The notes: a model not told the origin generated them from the letters alone. Shown: positions 29,371 through 38,419, numbered from the stretch's first letter. The stretch: 43,820 nt of DNA from a virus (IMGVR_UViG_3300042923_000471:1-43820), one strand, 5' to 3'. Numbers and translations are program-made.

Positions 29371-29787
29371 ATGGCATTTGTATGGAAACGAAATACAGCA
29401 AGAACATTGCCGATTATCATTAGCAACATTAAAGCGAAAGCGTCAACTACATTCACATATGGTCAATCATTGATCCTTGTGTCTGGTCGTTGGGAAACAG
29501 CGGTGGCAGGCGCGAAAGTCGGTGGAGTTTATAACGGTCCGACATACACTTCTGGAGCAGATGACTTCATCGATGTTATTGAGTGCACACCTAATGATGT
29601 ATTCGAAGCTGATTACACGGGTACGCCTGACGGTACGTTCCTTCCAGGTATGGAAACTGCTGATATCGCTTCTGGCGGTGTGGTTCTTAATGCAGCCGAC
29701 GTAACAGGTGGCGCGTGGTCAATTCTTTCAGTGGACACAACAAATGCGAAAGCGACTGTACGGGCTAAACTCCGTCAGTTGAGCTAA
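29371..29787 (+). CDS. Probable head decoration protein
   Basis: The protein has 138 residues from an ATG after AGGAGG. It is beta-rich, with Gly/Thr/Ala throughout and no Cys apart from one in the middle. It sits between scaffold and major capsid, the usual site of small capsid-stabilising (decoration) proteins. Assignment rests on position and composition, not on a recognised motif. Confidence 0.6.
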   Translation: MAFVWKRNTARTLPIIISNIKAKASTTFTYGQSLILVSGRWETAVAGAKVGGVYNGPTYTSGADDFIDVIECTPNDVFEADYTGTPDGTFLPGMETADIASGGVVLNAADVTGGAWSILSVDTTNAKATVRAKLRQLS

Positions 29788-29800
29788 GGGGGCGCTATAT

Positions 29801-30793
29801 ATGACAATTTCAACTAGTACTTATAAATCCATGAAGGAAGTAAACACGATCTATGAGCCGATCGTGCGTGAAGTATACACACAATCCGTTGGAGAACAAA
29901 AGGATTACATTCCATTGCTGTGTAACGTTGGGAAAACAACAAAAGAGCGCGAACACTATGAAGGTGTTGGAGCTCGTGGAATGATGAAGAAGTGGACGGA
30001 CACAAACCGTTCCGTTAACTATGAAGACCGTGAGAAATTATGGCCTACTCAAATTCCACAAGTTAAATATTCGACAGGTACACAGATTGACCGTGACTGG
30101 TTCGACTTTAACAAGCATCAAGAAATCAAGGACGAAGTAACTAACCTCGCTGACTCTGTTTACAACACTCGCCAACTGCAAATCGTGGAACCTTTCAAAA
30201 ACGCATTCACAACTACGGGTACTGACTACGAAGGCGCTACGATCGTAGGAGGAACAACGGTTCCAGACGGTAAAGCACTCTGCGCGAATGACCACCCACG
30301 TAGCCCTAGTAACAGTGCTGTCGGCGTTGATAACCTGACAACACTTTCGCTTGACTATGACGCGTGGCATGAGGTGCAGGTTATGGGTCAAGAATGGGTA
30401 GACTCAAAAGGCAATAAGATGCCTGTTATGTTTGACACTTTGATGGTATCACCGCGACTAATGTCCATCGCATATCAATTGGCTGGTATGAACGCAAAGG
30501 GCGCGGATCAAGCATCAGCTAACTATGTGCCTGATCAAGCTAACTTCTCGCTTAACATCTATCGCGGCACATTTGATGTTATCGTGAATCCTTACTTGCC
30601 GAACGCGTATAACTGGTTTGCTATCAATAAATCCCGTATGCGTCGTTATCACAAATGGAACGAATTCCGTAAGCCAGATTTCAAGAATGAGACGGATTTC
30701 GACTCCGAGGTATTCAAATACGCTGTAATTGGTCTATGGGGTCATGGGATTGTTGATCACTCTTGGATCATTGGCAGCAATGCAACATCCTAA
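29801..30793 (+). CDS. Major capsid protein
   Basis: The protein has 330 residues; ATG with AGGGGGC upstream. The middle has KALCANDHPRSPSN (about 163-176), which recalls the loop of Mu-like/HK97-fold coat proteins. WDxF-type segments, an N-terminal helix and a C-terminal beta region fit the HK97 fold. It would form the icosahedral shell together with the scaffold and decoration proteins upstream. Confidence 0.8.
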   Translation: MTISTSTYKSMKEVNTIYEPIVREVYTQSVGEQKDYIPLLCNVGKTTKEREHYEGVGARGMMKKWTDTNRSVNYEDREKLWPTQIPQVKYSTGTQIDRDWFDFNKHQEIKDEVTNLADSVYNTRQLQIVEPFKNAFTTTGTDYEGATIVGGTTVPDGKALCANDHPRSPSNSAVGVDNLTTLSLDYDAWHEVQVMGQEWVDSKGNKMPVMFDTLMVSPRLMSIAYQLAGMNAKGADQASANYVPDQANFSLNIYRGTFDVIVNPYLPNAYNWFAINKSRMRRYHKWNEFRKPDFKNETDFDSEVFKYAVIGLWGHGIVDHSWIIGSNATS

Positions 30794-30805
30794 GGAGGGG
30801 TTATT

Positions 30806-31132
30806 GTGGGGCAAACAAACTTTACCGCTCTTGGGCTAAAGGCCAAAGGTAAAACAGATCAGACGCTATTTTCAGAAGTAATCAATGCGACTACCACCTT
30901 TGATCCAGCCTCGTTATCAACATATAACGGGGTAACATCAAGCGCAATCACCGTAACAGGTGCTGCGCTTGGTGATTTCGTAATCGTCGCGGCTCCGTAT
31001 GACAGAGCAGGAGTAATTGCTGATGGGTATGTAACAGCCACTAACACAGTTAAAATTACTTTGTTTAACGCAACTGGTGGAACAGTTGACCTCGCTTCAG
31101 GAACTTGGAAAATCAAGGTGCTGAAAGGGTGA
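30806..31132 (+). CDS. Small beta-rich structural protein, 108 aa
   Basis: GTG 30806 follows AAGGAGGGG. The product is Thr/Ala/Gly/Val-rich, all-beta in appearance, with an ALGDFVIVAAPYDRAG motif and the end ASGTWKIKVLKG. This domain also occurs as a single unit in other phages near capsid genes. A capsid surface or head-associated role is likely. Confidence 0.6.
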   Translation: MGQTNFTALGLKAKGKTDQTLFSEVINATTTFDPASLSTYNGVTSSAITVTGAALGDFVIVAAPYDRAGVIADGYVTATNTVKITLFNATGGTVDLASGTWKIKVLKG

Positions 31133-31139
31133 ATAATGC

Positions 31140-31331
31140 ATGCAACAAAAGTCTCAATGGTTAATTAGTGATGGCTCGACGGCAGCGCGAGTTTTAGAAG
31201 TCGAAAAACATTCTTATGTAATGCCTATTAAGGTTCCGAAAGATGTTGATGACAAAACAAAACAATTTTGGGACAACTACAACAGTATGCAGAGGAAACT
31301 AATTGAAAATGGGTTAATGGAGACAAAGTAA
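31140..31331 (+). CDS. Hypothetical late protein, 63 aa
   Basis: ATG 31140 follows the previous stop by a few bases, with GGGTGA upstream. The product is mixed, with a C-terminal helix and no known motif. A terminator closes this sub-block. Confidence 0.55.
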   Translation: MQQKSQWLISDGSTAARVLEVEKHSYVMPIKVPKDVDDKTKQFWDNYNSMQRKLIENGLMETK

Positions 31332-31360
31332 GGGCGGCTTAGGCTGCCCTCTTTATTTTT
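31331..31360 (+). terminator. Intrinsic terminator after the capsid block
   Basis: AGGGCGGC (31331-31338) pairs with GCTGCCCT (31343-31350) around TTAG, followed by a T-rich run. Confidence 0.75.
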
Positions 31361-31371
31361 AGGAGGTATCT

Positions 31372-31566
31372 ATGCAACTCGAATACAAGATTTTGAAAGA
31401 GATTTTAGCAGAACAGAAAAAAACGAACGAATTGATTGCGGAGTTAATCATATCTAAGGGTGGTGTTAATATTGCACACAGTGATCAGAAACAATCGGAA
31501 CCTACGAATTCTGGAGAGTGCATCACGGACAACAACGTTAAGCAGCGCGGATCTAGAAAATCCTAA
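31372..31566 (+). CDS. Hypothetical protein, 64 aa
   Basis: ATG 31372 follows AGGAGGT. A short amphipathic helix (about 4-28) precedes a polar, probably disordered end with one Cys. The last 95 bases overlap the next gene in another frame. Function unknown. Confidence 0.5.
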   Translation: MQLEYKILKEILAEQKKTNELIAELIISKGGVNIAHSDQKQSEPTNSGECITDNNVKQRGSRKS

Positions 31567-31849
31567 TATGCGTGGTCTGCATGTCGTTCTAGATATGACT
31601 ATTGTAGGTACAGGGAGTGTCACTTTATCCGTCGAGGGAAAAGATCAAGTAAGTGGTAAGTATTACACAATACTAACAGGTGCCGCAGTAACCACAAATT
31701 CAACAAACGTATACAGAGTTTATCCTGGACTTACGGCAGCAGCTAATGCGACTGTGTCTGACATACTTCCCGAAACGTTCAGAATAACGGTAACGCACAA
31801 TAACGCTAACGCCGCCACTTACACGGTAGGCGCAAGTTTGGGGTGGTGA
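31472..31849 (+). CDS. Beta-rich structural protein, 125 aa
   Basis: TTG 31472 is chosen because AAGGGTGG lies 8 bases upstream; GTG 31481 is an alternative. After a short basic start, LHVVLDMTIVGTGSVTLSVEG and later Asn/Thr-rich strands indicate an immunoglobulin-like or jelly-roll fold as in head-associated proteins. It overlaps the gene before it by 95 bases and is followed at once by the connector gene. Confidence 0.65.
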   Translation: MHTVIRNNRNLRILESASRTTTLSSADLENPNMRGLHVVLDMTIVGTGSVTLSVEGKDQVSGKYYTILTGAAVTTNSTNVYRVYPGLTAAANATVSDILPETFRITVTHNNANAATYTVGASLGW

Positions 31850-31850
31850 T

Positions 31851-32435
31851 ATGGCTAAATCTTTACTGGATCTAAGGTTTATTATTGAAAATCAAACTAA
31901 ACCATTTTCCCTAGATAATGAGGACGTAATTATTTGGGGAAATGAAGTCAACGCAGATATTGGATTGAGCATTAACGTGCCATCTTCGGAAAATATAGCA
32001 TTGAACACAACGGATTTGCAGTATGCATTGCCTGCTGACCTAAAGATTATCAATAGATTACAGTTACAAAGCGTTATAGATGAGGGAATTGATGCGGAAT
32101 TTGGCATTGACTATCGCATTTACAACGGAAATATTGTATTTCCGCATGTTATATGGATTGCACCAGACGCACTTGTTGTTGATTACTACAAACATTTAAC
32201 TACATTCACATCCATAACGGACGAAATCGAGCTAGATGACCGTTATGTTCCTATATACCAGTTCTATGGTCTCATGAAGTTTTATGAGATACCAGCAGTT
32301 ATCGAAAAAATTGGTGATCAAGCAGCTAATCGAAGAATGTTGTCATACGAAAGGAAGTATGAGGACATGAAGAACAAGCTAACTTCTTACCAAATGTTAT
32401 CAAATGAGCCGGTTGTAATTGACGGGAGGTGGTAA
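31851..32435 (+). CDS. Head-tail adaptor/connector protein, 194 aa
   Basis: The ATG follows GGGGTGGT. The helical N-terminus, a beta-strand middle with WGNEVNADIG, LQYALPADL and IDYRIYNG, and a C-terminal helical part with YERKYEDMKNKL match phage connector proteins that dock on the portal ring (gp6/gp4-like in P22-type phages). The position downstream of portal and capsid and before a gp10-like gene supports it. Sequence homology was not tested. Confidence 0.65.
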   Translation: MAKSLLDLRFIIENQTKPFSLDNEDVIIWGNEVNADIGLSINVPSSENIALNTTDLQYALPADLKIINRLQLQSVIDEGIDAEFGIDYRIYNGNIVFPHVIWIAPDALVVDYYKHLTTFTSITDEIELDDRYVPIYQFYGLMKFYEIPAVIEKIGDQAANRRMLSYERKYEDMKNKLTSYQMLSNEPVVIDGRW

Positions 32436-32437
32436 CC

Positions 32438-32614
32438 ATGAAAACCTACCAATTCAGCGTCTGTGTTCGTATTGACTCTGGTGAATTAGTGAAGGTAAAC
32501 GGACTGGTTACCCCTCCAGTCACAGCGGAAACGAAAACAATGGCTATTTATCACGAAGACACCGCAGCTTATTGCGAAAAATATAAAGTCACTGTCTACG
32601 AGGTGGTGAGATAA
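32438..32614 (+). CDS. Hypothetical protein, 58 aa
   Basis: ATG 32438 follows GGAGGTGG. The product is an alternating beta-type small protein, with a VKVNGLVTPPVTAETKTMAIY region. The next start overlaps its stop (TAATG). Its conserved place among connector genes suggests a structural or regulatory role; no family was recognised. Confidence 0.6.
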   Translation: MKTYQFSVCVRIDSGELVKVNGLVTPPVTAETKTMAIYHEDTAAYCEKYKVTVYEVVR

Positions 32615-33246
32615 TGACCCAAATCTACAATGCCGGACAGCTAGCATCGATCATCGAGAAAATGTCAGAGATGGACGTGTATGACCTTGGCGAAGATCCA
32701 AGCACATACATCTACTATTACCTCAATATCGCTATGATGAAGCTTGCAAGAGTGGCTTATCAAGTGAAATTCAGTGATGCTTTGGCTATCTCGGGTGATG
32801 GTTATAAGACGTTCCAGATTGCAGGAACTGACATTTCTGACGTGTTCGAGCCGATGGTCATTTACGATAGCAACGAAGTGGAAGTGCAGAAGCGCACAGC
32901 TTACTCGGCCCCAAAGGGCTGGTGGCGTGAGTCAGATAACCTACCTATCCATGTACGCGGTTTGGCTGCAGGAAATTACACGTTGAAGTATGTGAAGTAC
33001 CCTGCAAGGGTGAGTATTGCGAGTGATCCGATAGAATTTCCGCCATCTGGTTATGATGTGCTGATCAAAGAGGTTATCGCAAGCATTAAATACAGCAAGA
33101 ATAGCTACGGCGGCGCCGAATTTGCAGATGCCCAAGCAAAGAAATCCATGGGGCTAGCTCTCCAAGGATCGGTAAGCGCAAGAGGAACGGGTACAACTGG
33201 CCAGCCTCCTGGTCCTGTAGATTCGCAAACAGCAAGGGGGCTATGA
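32614..33246 (+). CDS. Tail accessory/connector protein (gp4-like), 210 aa
   Basis: ATG 32614 overlaps the preceding stop, with GAGGTGGTG upstream. The N-terminal helices (about 5-55), a beta-rich centre around WWRESDNLPIHVRG, and a helical C-terminal part (about 148-180) ending in a Gly/Pro-rich tail are as in P22-type tail accessory proteins. It likely seals the DNA in the head together with the next gene. The assignment is by position and shape. Confidence 0.6.
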   Translation: MTQIYNAGQLASIIEKMSEMDVYDLGEDPSTYIYYYLNIAMMKLARVAYQVKFSDALAISGDGYKTFQIAGTDISDVFEPMVIYDSNEVEVQKRTAYSAPKGWWRESDNLPIHVRGLAAGNYTLKYVKYPARVSIASDPIEFPPSGYDVLIKEVIASIKYSKNSYGGAEFADAQAKKSMGLALQGSVSARGTGTTGQPPGPVDSQTARGL

Positions 33247-33247
33247 T

Positions 33248-34825
33248 ATGGCTCAGGATCAAGAACGACCGTTTGAGCTGCCCGTCACTTCCTTGCTCGG
33301 ACTAAACACCGCATCTGTACCAACAACACTTCAAGTTGGCCAGTTTCGCTACCTACTCAACACGTACCAAGCGAAGAATGGGAGCCAAACGAAAAGACCA
33401 GGTACGGTGCCTGTCACAACAACAGCATTAGCGGCTACCATCAAGTATCTGACTGAATTTAAGAGTAGCGCGTCTAACGTATCTCCTGACCTCATAGCGG
33501 CTTCGGGAACAACGCTTTATAAGTACAATGGTACGGACACGTTAACGGCTCAGACGATGACGAACGCGCTTAATACGGACGATATTTACACAGTGGCATT
33601 CACGGATGCAAATAGTGTGTCAATTCTCTTTATCACGGATGGGGCAGCAGTGAAAAAGTACGATGGAACAGCAGTTACACTTATCACACCTGCTGCAGAT
33701 GACACGTTGCCAGCTCCGCCTAACAAATTAGCGGACTTAAATAATGATGATCCTATCTACTGTTGGGTTCATAAATCTCAAATGTTTATTTCAATGGGCA
33801 AGGATGGTATCTATTATTCCAAGCCTTTTTATTTTGACTATTTCCCATCTGTACAGTTTGAGCGGTTCGTTCGGAACAATGATTATATCACTGGTCCGGG
33901 CGTTACTTACTCGGACGTTATGCTCATTCCGATGCGTAGAGGATGGGGGCTGCTGACAGGTTCTGACTTCGACGACTTCCAAGGTAATCAATTCCTTAAT
34001 ACCACGACAGGGTGCATCGCTCCTAGATCAATACAGCGTATAACCTATCCAAATGGCGCTCAGACGATTTTCTTCCTATCAGACGATGGTGTGTATGAAA
34101 TCTTCGATACAGGAGCCATAGACAGCGGTTCTCGTCAGTATGCAACACGGTCAAAAATGAAAGAGCTGATCGACTTTGACATTGTTGGATTCACGGACGC
34201 AGAAAAGAAAGCTGCAACAAGCTACTACGACCAAACAACAAACTTATACATGCTGCTAATTAAGCGTGATACAGCGTCCTACGCGTACTGTCTCGACGTT
34301 CGCAACGGGCAGTGGTACTTATGGGACAACATCAAAGGTGAATCGCTTGTGAGGCACAATAGTGTGCTCTACTATGCAGGAACAACGAAGCATCTGGTTA
34401 AGTTTGATCCAACTCTTGGACAGGATTGGAACGAATCAACCAAGACGACAGGGACACCAGTGGATATGGACATTATCACGGATATGATCGCCTTTGAAAA
34501 CACTGGTTATCAGTCATATTTGGACTGGTTAGTACTATACGGAAAGCAATACCCCGACGCGTCGATCATAGATGTGACGGTGGTGTTTTACCAGACTACA
34601 CAAGAAGTCCAGGATGCTTTGAATAATCAGTATATGATTTGGGGCGAGGTACCTTGGGGCGGAGGCGTTTGGACGAGTATTGACTACACGGATTTCGTAG
34701 GCAGGCCGCCACGCGTAAAATTTAAGAAGAAAAGTTTTTATTTTCAGATACGTTTTCGTAACAACCGCGATGAGTTGGCGGAATTGTATGGATATCGTCT
34801 GGTGGGGAGGACTTCGGGAGGATGA
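33248..34825 (+). CDS. Packaged-DNA stabilisation / tail hub protein (P22 gp10-like)
   Basis: The protein has 525 residues (P22 gp10 is 472). Repeated beta modules with Asp/Thr/Tyr-rich turns are visible (for example YKYNGTD, VKKYDGTAV, GIYYSKPFYFDYFPS, GVYEIFDTG, LDVRNGQWYLWDN), giving a beta-propeller look like P22 gp10. It would plug the portal channel and join head to tail. The ATG follows AAGGGGG. The stop is followed at once by the promoter of the second RNA-HNH cassette. Confidence 0.68.
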   Translation: MAQDQERPFELPVTSLLGLNTASVPTTLQVGQFRYLLNTYQAKNGSQTKRPGTVPVTTTALAATIKYLTEFKSSASNVSPDLIAASGTTLYKYNGTDTLTAQTMTNALNTDDIYTVAFTDANSVSILFITDGAAVKKYDGTAVTLITPAADDTLPAPPNKLADLNNDDPIYCWVHKSQMFISMGKDGIYYSKPFYFDYFPSVQFERFVRNNDYITGPGVTYSDVMLIPMRRGWGLLTGSDFDDFQGNQFLNTTTGCIAPRSIQRITYPNGAQTIFFLSDDGVYEIFDTGAIDSGSRQYATRSKMKELIDFDIVGFTDAEKKAATSYYDQTTNLYMLLIKRDTASYAYCLDVRNGQWYLWDNIKGESLVRHNSVLYYAGTTKHLVKFDPTLGQDWNESTKTTGTPVDMDIITDMIAFENTGYQSYLDWLVLYGKQYPDASIIDVTVVFYQTTQEVQDALNNQYMIWGEVPWGGGVWTSIDYTDFVGRPPRVKFKKKSFYFQIRFRNNRDELAELYGYRLVGRTSGG

Positions 34826-34828
34826 ATA

Positions 34829-34837
34829 TGGTATAAT
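34829..34837 (+). promoter_or_regulatory. Extended -10 promoter of RNA-HNH cassette 2
   Basis: TGGTATAAT (TG-n-TATAAT) starts 4 bases after the upstream stop codon. It is identical to the promoter at 2041-2050, and the structured RNA starts about 7 bases downstream. Confidence 0.65.
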
Positions 34838-34844
34838 ATACATA

Positions 34845-34892
34845 GGGGCTAGTCCGGCCAGACGAAAGCAAGGAACTCTACCTTGTTGCTCC
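34845..34892 (+). ncRNA. Structured three-way-junction RNA upstream of HNH gene (copy 2)
   Basis: P1 pairs 34845-34849 with 34888-34892, P2 pairs GTC (34852-34854) with GAC (34861-34863) around CGGCCA, joiner GAAA (34864-34867), and P3 pairs 34868-34873 with 34881-34886 around a loop AACUCUA. Compared with the copy at 2057-2106, P2 changes two pairs (G-C to U-A, U-A to C-G) and P3 changes three while keeping pairing; loops stay the same. Confidence 0.7.
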
Positions 34893-34909
34893 TGCACTAA
34901 CATTAGAGG

Positions 34910-34924
34910 ACACTTAGAGGGTGT
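34910..34924 (+). promoter_or_regulatory. Hairpin holding the ribosome-binding site of HNH gene 2
   Basis: ACACT (34910-34914) and GGTGT (34920-34924) form the same stem as at 2124-2138, with the loop TAGAG; the AGAGGG ribosome site lies in it, 4 bases before ATG. Confidence 0.55.
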
Positions 34925-34928
34925 TTAT

Positions 34929-35789
34929 ATGTGGAATTTTATAAATTTAGAAGGTAATAAATTTGGAAGATTGCAAGTTTTAAAAGAAGCTGGTAGGAAC
35001 AAACACGGTAAGATATTATGGTTGTGCAAATGTGACTGCGGTAATGAAATTGAAGTTAGCGGAAACAGTTTGCAAAGAAAAAACACAAGATCGTGCGGAT
35101 GTATCAAGAAAGAGATGTATGAGCGACTTCATGATAATCTAGTTGATTTAACTGGAATTAGAGTGGGGCGTTTGAATGTAATTGGTATTTCTGAGAAGAA
35201 GGGAAAACAAACATTTTGGTTGTGTGTTTGTGATTGCGGTTCAGAGAAAAGTATAAATGGTCACAGCCTGCGTAATGGAATTACGAACTCATGCGGTTGT
35301 CTAATAGCTGAATCAGCTTCGAAGCGATTTAGAAAACATGGTCATACAAAATTAAAATCATCAGAATATAGATGTTGGAAAGAAATACATCAAAGGTGTG
35401 AAAACGTTAAAGATCAATCTTATAAAAACTATGGTGGGCGCGGTATCAAAGTTTGTGAAAGATGGAGTAGTTTCGAAAACTTCTTAGAAGATATGGGAAC
35501 CAAACCAAGCCATCAGCACAGTATTGAACGCAATGACGTAAACGGTAACTATTCTCCTGATAATTGCCGCTGGGCCACTGATTTGGAACAAGCTAGGAAC
35601 AGACGGACACTAATTACAAACACATCTGGATTCACTGGTGTTAGTTGGAGAAAAAGAGAACAAATGTGGTCTGCTAGAATCACGGCAAATAATAAACGGA
35701 TCGAACTCGGTTCATTCGTCAACATCGAAGATGCAATAGAAGCCCGACAGCAAGCTGAAATTAAATACTGGAACAAACAACCGTCCTGA
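34929..35789 (+). CDS. HNH homing-type endonuclease (zinc-repeat/AP2 type), copy 2
   Basis: ATG 34929 is chosen because it has the same leader and ribosome-site hairpin as the copy at 2143; the open frame extends back through the RNA to 34770. The 286-residue protein has two zinc-type repeats (W-x-C-x-C-D-C-G and closing S-C-G-C, about residues 5-62 and 67-125), an HNH region with YGGRGIKVCERW, HSIERNDVNGNY and NCRW, and an AP2-like C-terminus (GFTGVSWRKREQMW). It is a homing-type nuclease, paralogous to the 2143 gene, inserted between the gp10-like gene and the tailspike. Confidence 0.88.
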   Translation: MWNFINLEGNKFGRLQVLKEAGRNKHGKILWLCKCDCGNEIEVSGNSLQRKNTRSCGCIKKEMYERLHDNLVDLTGIRVGRLNVIGISEKKGKQTFWLCVCDCGSEKSINGHSLRNGITNSCGCLIAESASKRFRKHGHTKLKSSEYRCWKEIHQRCENVKDQSYKNYGGRGIKVCERWSSFENFLEDMGTKPSHQHSIERNDVNGNYSPDNCRWATDLEQARNRRTLITNTSGFTGVSWRKREQMWSARITANNKRIELGSFVNIEDAIEARQQAEIKYWNKQPS

Positions 35790-35804
35790 TTGGGGCGGTT
35801 TTCT
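35779..35804 (+). terminator. Terminator overlapping the HNH gene 2 stop
   Basis: AACCGTCC (35779-35786) pairs with GGGCGGTT (35793-35800, one G-U pair), followed by a T-rich tract. As in the first cassette, the stem includes the last codons. Confidence 0.75.
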
Positions 35805-35826
35805 ATTTTAATTAGGGAGGTTAGAC

Positions 35827-37413
35827 ATGGGGAGTCCTATTGATCGTACGGCAAAGACCGCAATGGATTTAAACTTAGTGAACGGGGTTACATCGGATGC
35901 TCCTAAGCTAAAGGCAAGTGATAACGTATTGTATGACTATGTAGATGGGTTGAACGCCGCGCAAGATGCACATTCGCAAGCTTCAACGCTGGCACATCCT
36001 GACGGTAGCGTAAAGACACCTAAGATAGCAGATGGAGCAGTTACGACAGCTAAATTAGCTGATAAATCAGTTACTACAGCAAAGATAGCTGATGCTGCCG
36101 TGGGGGTGGCTCAACTATCACCAGGAGCACAAGTTAATGAGTCAGTAAATAATGCTCTTATTGTTGCGCTTAAGGCGGATTTAGCGTTATCTCCTGAAGC
36201 ATACACAGGGACGGACTATCAAAAGTTACAAAGCGCTTTAGATGATGCAATCACTAACAATAGAGCGATTAGGCTTAGTCGAATTTATGATATTACAGGT
36301 AATACCATTTTAATCAATAAAGCACCTGACCCTGACCGCACACCCTTGTATATTTTCGGAGATAATGGCGGCGGGATTAAGAAGACAGATAGCGGTTTTA
36401 TATTTTCTGCACCCAATCCGTTTACAGGCGACATATTCGTCGAGAGTATTCGTTTTATTAGCAATAATAATGCAGCAACAATCGTGTATGATGGCAACAA
36501 ATTGACGAGACTACACTCTTCAAATAACACTTACCGAAATTGTGATGGAGTTGCAAAAAGCACAAATGTATTGCAGTCTTTCAGATTTAATCTAGACAAT
36601 ATTGTGGGTGGAAACGGTATAGTTATTGATGCTGTAAATCCTTATGATATTGTGATTGAAAACTGCTTAATTGAAAAGTGTAAGGATTTCTTTAAATCTA
36701 CAGGAGCTGTGGACGGAGCTAACGGCGTGCGAATAGTAAATAATTGCATTGAAGGGTTATCTGGCGCTGCAATTTATCTTACGAGGACAGTGCACGTAAC
36801 GATTGAAGGTAACTATTTTGAATCTAATGCGGGCGGTCATATTGTTTTTGCTCCAACGGGAGAAGCCAGATATGTAAATATTCTTAATAATGTGAAAGTT
36901 GGGGCTGCGGAATCAGGTATTTCAGCTTTAATTAAATGGCCCGCAACAATTGGAGCATCAATATCGATTGGTAATCGTAGTTTTAATATTCCCGTCCATG
37001 ACTTGTCGGCAATTACAACAGGTTTTGTTGCAGCACTAGATAGTGGTGGGATAGGAGTTACGAATGGTATTGGAACAGATAAATTTATTAATAATTTACT
37101 CTCTACTTTCACGAGCGATGTAACAAATGGGACGGTCACTGACTGGGGATATATGACCAGAATGTATAACACCGCAACAACTTCCTCAATAGCAGCTGGC
37201 GCATCAGTGGATGTGCTTGTTACAATGCAGCGTCCAGTTGCGAATGATGACCATGTATCTGCAAAGGTTTTTGCTGGTACAGCTAACCCGATTATTGTTC
37301 GAAATGTGTACCGCGCTTCTGACGGTGTTCATGTTGTGGTGAAAAATGATCATTCTTCTTCTCAATCCTTAACAATTCAAGTAACAGTCATACAATTAAG
37401 ACATTTTAACTGA
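35827..37413 (+). CDS. Tailspike/receptor-binding protein, beta-helix type
   Basis: The protein has 528 residues from an ATG after GGGAGG. A short N-terminal adaptor is followed by a repeat region (about 60-100) with KIADGAVTTAKLADKSVTTAK repeats typical of trimeric phage fibres. The centre (about 120-390) begins with the pectate-lyase-like lead GTDYQKLQSALDDAI and then shows the Asn/Val/Ile ladder of a right-handed parallel beta-helix. The C-terminal ~100 residues form a separate beta domain. It probably binds, and may degrade, a host surface polysaccharide; no catalytic residues can be assigned by eye. Confidence 0.8.
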   Translation: MGSPIDRTAKTAMDLNLVNGVTSDAPKLKASDNVLYDYVDGLNAAQDAHSQASTLAHPDGSVKTPKIADGAVTTAKLADKSVTTAKIADAAVGVAQLSPGAQVNESVNNALIVALKADLALSPEAYTGTDYQKLQSALDDAITNNRAIRLSRIYDITGNTILINKAPDPDRTPLYIFGDNGGGIKKTDSGFIFSAPNPFTGDIFVESIRFISNNNAATIVYDGNKLTRLHSSNNTYRNCDGVAKSTNVLQSFRFNLDNIVGGNGIVIDAVNPYDIVIENCLIEKCKDFFKSTGAVDGANGVRIVNNCIEGLSGAAIYLTRTVHVTIEGNYFESNAGGHIVFAPTGEARYVNILNNVKVGAAESGISALIKWPATIGASISIGNRSFNIPVHDLSAITTGFVAALDSGGIGVTNGIGTDKFINNLLSTFTSDVTNGTVTDWGYMTRMYNTATTSSIAAGASVDVLVTMQRPVANDDHVSAKVFAGTANPIIVRNVYRASDGVHVVVKNDHSSSQSLTIQVTVIQLRHFN

Positions 37414-37453
37414 AAAAGGTAATAAAAATAGTTTTTTGTCACTTACAAACCAA

Positions 37454-37491
37454 TATAATACCTACTATTAATTCCCAAATTATGATACAAT
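37454..37491 (+). promoter_or_regulatory. Promoter(s) of the SGNH hydrolase gene
   Basis: TATAAT (37454-37459) and an extended -10 TGATACAAT (37483-37491) lie in the 140-bp gap after the tailspike gene. With the terminator at 38420 they make the next gene an independent unit that a prophage could express. Confidence 0.5.
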
Positions 37492-37553
37492 ACAAAACTG
37501 TTGGACGATGGTCAGTTTTATTTGTGATGATTATTTCGGAGGTGTTATCGAGG

Positions 37554-38411
37554 TTGTCCCATAGATTAAAAAGAAGTAAAGTTATTTATAATAAATATAC
37601 ACTTATAATGTTTGTAGTGGTTATAGCAATTGTCGTATTATCGTCACTTGTATATTTCGGAAATGAAAGGATTAATACCATATCTGAAAATGCAAAAAAT
37701 AGTAGTGCTCTAAGCTGGGGAGAAATGAAGAAACTAGCGGAACAAAAAGAAATTGAAAAGTGGAAACCTAATGGTAGTCCACGTTCATACATTGATGATC
37801 TTCAATACTACATCGCTAGAAACGGTAGTGTTAAAATATCAACATTGGGTAGCAGTGTTACTGCTGGAGATGGCGCTACATCAAAAGATAAATCTTGGGC
37901 TGGATTACTAAAATCTTACTTACGAAACACTGATGGGCTTTTTAAAACAGAAGTTATTAGTAATGGATTTCCAGGATACTCCTCACAAACAATACTTTCG
38001 GAAAATAAGGTTGACGTTGTGATAGCAGAAAAACCAGATGTTGTGTTGTTTGAAACCAGTATCCTTAATGATCACGGTCAGTCTGTTCCAATCGATAAAA
38101 CTCTTCAAAACATTAATACTGTTGTAGAAAAATTAAGAACATCATTACCAGAATCAAAAATTATAATTCTTTCGCCAAATCCTAAAGCTAGTGACAAGAA
38201 AAATTCTGTCGGTTTGATGCTTGCGGATTATGCGGTAAAAACAAAAGAATTAGCTTCACAAAAGGGCTGGGACTACATTGACGTCTATAATGGGTTTCTA
38301 TTGAAAAATGCAGATCTAAACCATGTATTGACAGATGGTGTACACCCAAATGATGAAGGCTATAAAATTTGGTTTGAAATCATGAAAAGTGAATTCGAAA
38401 AGAAAAAATAA
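37554..38411 (+). CDS. Membrane-anchored SGNH/GDSL hydrolase
   Basis: TTG 37554 is chosen for its CGGAGGTG site; the open frame extends back to 37482 over a promoter-like element. The 285-residue product has an N-terminal transmembrane anchor (about 17-35). The extracellular part has block I TLGSSVTAGDG (nucleophile Ser near 101), an Asn near 172, and block V DGVHPNDEGY (Asp261, His264). The family includes esterases and O-acetyl transferases/deacetylases acting on wall polymers and polysaccharides. Its own promoter and terminator mark it as a moron, likely altering the lysogen surface, e.g. to exclude other phages. Confidence 0.82.
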   Translation: MSHRLKRSKVIYNKYTLIMFVVVIAIVVLSSLVYFGNERINTISENAKNSSALSWGEMKKLAEQKEIEKWKPNGSPRSYIDDLQYYIARNGSVKISTLGSSVTAGDGATSKDKSWAGLLKSYLRNTDGLFKTEVISNGFPGYSSQTILSENKVDVVIAEKPDVVLFETSILNDHGQSVPIDKTLQNINTVVEKLRTSLPESKIIILSPNPKASDKKNSVGLMLADYAVKTKELASQKGWDYIDVYNGFLLKNADLNHVLTDGVHPNDEGYKIWFEIMKSEFEKKK

Positions 38412-38419
38412 CAATTCTA

